A stretch of 8,247 bases of DNA, from positions 1-8,247 of the forward strand of contig JAIRKV010000133.1 of assembly GCA_031259935.1 (NCBI GenBank), read 5' to 3'. The DNA is from Prevotellaceae bacterium. GTDB taxonomy: Bacteria > Bacteroidota > Bacteroidia > Bacteroidales > UBA932. How positions within the stretch are numbered: position 1 is the stretch's first letter; each line of letters starts with the position of its first letter. Under the pieces are notes generated by a model that was given only the letters and a program-made list of their open reading frames with translations, did no database searches and was not told where the DNA came from. The position numbers were made by a program, and so were the translations under genes. Below, piece by piece: positions 7,477 through 8,247 of the stretch.

Positions 7477-7653
7477 ATGTACAATAAAAAAAGAAAACAA
7501 ATGGGCTTTAGTGACACTTATGTGGAAAAACGTGTTCGTAAGAATGTGTTTTTCAAGCACATCAATATACTTATCGATTGGTCGGTGCTGGAAAAAGAAA
7601 TTGATAAAATATATAAATGCTCCTTAATAAGCATTGAAAATCATTTGTTATAA
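7477..7653 (+). pseudogene. IS5-type transposase N-terminal remnant
   Basis: The frame from ATG 7477 encodes 58 residues; a second ATG at 7501 gives 50. The stretch MGFSDTYVEK..RKNVFFKHINILIDW followed by LEKEIDKIYK resembles, from memory, the N-terminal (DUF772-like) region of Bacteroidota IS5-family transposases: S/FxD start, 'FF..IN.LIDW', then an acidic helix. In intact members the protein continues for about 300 residues through the DDE domain. Here it ends in an unrelated tail (CSLISIENHLL) and a stop. I saw no DDE segment, no convincing terminal inverted repeats and no target duplication. It therefore looks like a 3'-truncated copy. A short functional protein, for example a DNA-binding regulator derived from a transposase, cannot be excluded, since the reading frame and promoter are intact. 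Confidence 0.6.
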
Positions 7654-7752
7654 ATATTTATAAATGCAAATTGTCGAATAAAAATACCGTGTTTTACGTA
7701 CATACAGGTTAAAAGTCGGCAAAACAGGAACAGGTTTTTTCTTCTTTGTGTT

Positions 7753-7922
7753 CGTCATTGCGAACTGCGAAGCAGGAAGCAATCCAGATTTATGTTTTTT
7801 GTTCTTCTGGATTGCTTCGTCGCTGCGCTCCTCGCAATGACGTGCTACTTGCTTTTATGTCAAAACAAAACTGACAGAAATAATGTTGTATTATTGCTGA
7901 TTTTTTTATTTTTAAGGAGCGA
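7753..7922 (+). repeat. Composite interspersed repeat, copy B (fuller)
   Basis: A long hairpin, left arm 7753-7787 and right arm 7807-7842 with a 19-nt loop, carries cgtcattgcga...gaagcaatccag and its complement. The outer 11 bp and inner 13 bp pair perfectly, with a diverged middle. The motif 'cgtcattgcga..gaagcaatccag' is a kind of intergenic palindrome I know from several bacterial groups. It is followed at 7848-7922 by a tail that matches 1838-1764 on the other strand at about 89%. The copy lies upstream of the secreted-protein gene at 8081 and points toward it. There are no coding features of its own, so it is probably a non-autonomous mobile or REP/MITE-like element. Confidence 0.8.
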
Positions 7923-8020
7923 CTATTTATTCGCAAGCCTCTGAAAAATAATATTTTGATGTCTTGTTCGAAAACAGCATTTTATATGTTATCGAATATT
8001 AAAAAAAATAACAAAATATT
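7923..8020. other. AT-rich spacer between repeat B and the last promoter
   Basis: This spacer has no open frame, repeat or stem worth naming. It is not similar to the sequence that follows copy A of the repeat, so the conserved repeat boundary can be placed near 7922. Confidence 0.4.
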
Positions 8021-8052
8021 TTTTCATAATTCATAATTTATTTCTATATTTG
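8021..8052 (+). promoter_or_regulatory. Candidate promoter of the secreted-protein gene
   Basis: tatatttg at 8045-8052 matches TAnnTTTG fully. At the expected 20-nt distance upstream is tttt (8021-8024), three of four matches to TTTG. Transcription would begin near 8057-8060, leaving a leader of about 22 nt before the ATG at 8081. The leader is AT-rich (ttaatttaatatgtaaagtt) with no Shine-Dalgarno sequence, as usual in this phylum. Confidence 0.5.
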
Positions 8053-8080
8053 CAGCAAATTTAATTTAATATGTAAAGTT

Positions 8081-8247
8081 ATGAAAAAACTACTGCTTTC
8101 ATTGATAATTTTATCTGCTTTTGCTTGTCTTTCGGCACAGACAGCCAATAATCCTTTTGAAAAATACGGATACAAAAAACAGGTGATGTTTACTTCATCG
8201 AAAGGCGAATTTGAAGAATTTCACGACCAAACGGATATTGTTGAAAT
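8081..8247 (+). CDS. Secreted protein, 5' part only (possibly of the RHS-associated type)
   Basis: The first 55 codons are present and the gene continues past the window. The start MKKLLLSLIILSAFACLSAQ is a clear signal peptide, with likely cleavage after SAQ. A Cys at 16 is preceded by AFA, a poor lipobox, so a lipoprotein is less likely. The mature start (NPFEKYGYKKQ, then SSKGEFEEFHD and TDIVE) resembles, from memory, the N-terminus of Bacteroidales secreted proteins that end in an RHS repeat-associated core. That cannot be confirmed from this fragment. The ATG is supported by a promoter about 30 nt upstream and by the complete signal peptide directly after it. There is no link to the minus-strand genes; it is divergent from the patatin block. 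Confidence 0.85.
   Translation, partial: MKKLLLSLIILSAFACLSAQTANNPFEKYGYKKQVMFTSSKGEFEEFHDQTDIVE

Noticed and set aside
7442..7627. A second plus-strand frame overlapping the transposase remnant
   Set aside because: It overlaps the -33/-7 promoter boxes and gives no recognisable protein, while the other frame gives the IS5-like sequence.
7648..7663. Palindrome ttataaatatttataa after the remnant's end
   Set aside because: It consists only of A and T, is expected by chance in this AT-rich DNA, and has no link to a gene or to a matching copy elsewhere.
7753..7842. CRISPR-like repeat
   Set aside because: There are two inverted arms around a 19-nt loop, not direct repeats with regular spacers, so this is a palindromic interspersed element.

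Overview
The window looks like AT-rich chromosomal DNA from a member of the Bacteroidota, most likely Bacteroidales-like. The evidence is the Bacteroidota-type promoters (TAnnTTTG at -7, in two cases with a TTTG-like box 20 nt upstream), the lack of clear Shine-Dalgarno sequences, and the protein families: a patatin/beta-barrel fusion, a Bacteroidota-style flippase and a secreted protein start with a -SAQ signal-peptide end. No ribosomal RNA, tRNA or CRISPR array was seen.

Layout. Bases 1-291 lie downstream of mnmE and hold no gene, but they contain a long imperfect palindrome (about 147-274). On the minus strand, 292-1677 encodes MnmE, the tRNA-modification GTPase, with its own candidate promoter. 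The gap 1678-2108 carries one copy of a composite interspersed repeat and a possible folded segment. From 7079 down to 2109 three minus-strand genes form a tight, operon-like block. In transcription order they are a patatin-type phospholipase fused to an outer-membrane barrel, a Wzx/PST-type flippase (13-nt gap) and a serine beta-lactamase-like lipoprotein (4-nt ATGA overlap). Bases 7080-8080 are about 1 kb of sparse DNA with a short IS5-like transposase remnant behind a consensus promoter and a second, fuller copy of the composite repeat. A plus-strand gene for a secreted protein starts at 8081 and runs off the window.

How the genes fit together. MnmE is housekeeping and not linked to the rest. 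The three-gene block is envelope-directed: a surface lipase/autotransporter, an inner-membrane lipid-linked glycan exporter, and a periplasmic acyl-serine hydrolase or transesterase. A shared role in envelope lipid or glycan remodelling is inference from gene order only.

The most notable signal outside the genes is the pair of composite repeats (1764-1930 and 7753-7922). Each has a 'cgtcattgcga' palindrome followed by a roughly 75-nt tail that aligns without gaps at about 89% identity. Each copy points in the same direction as the gene that follows it. I found no clear case of a wholly new multi-gene system.
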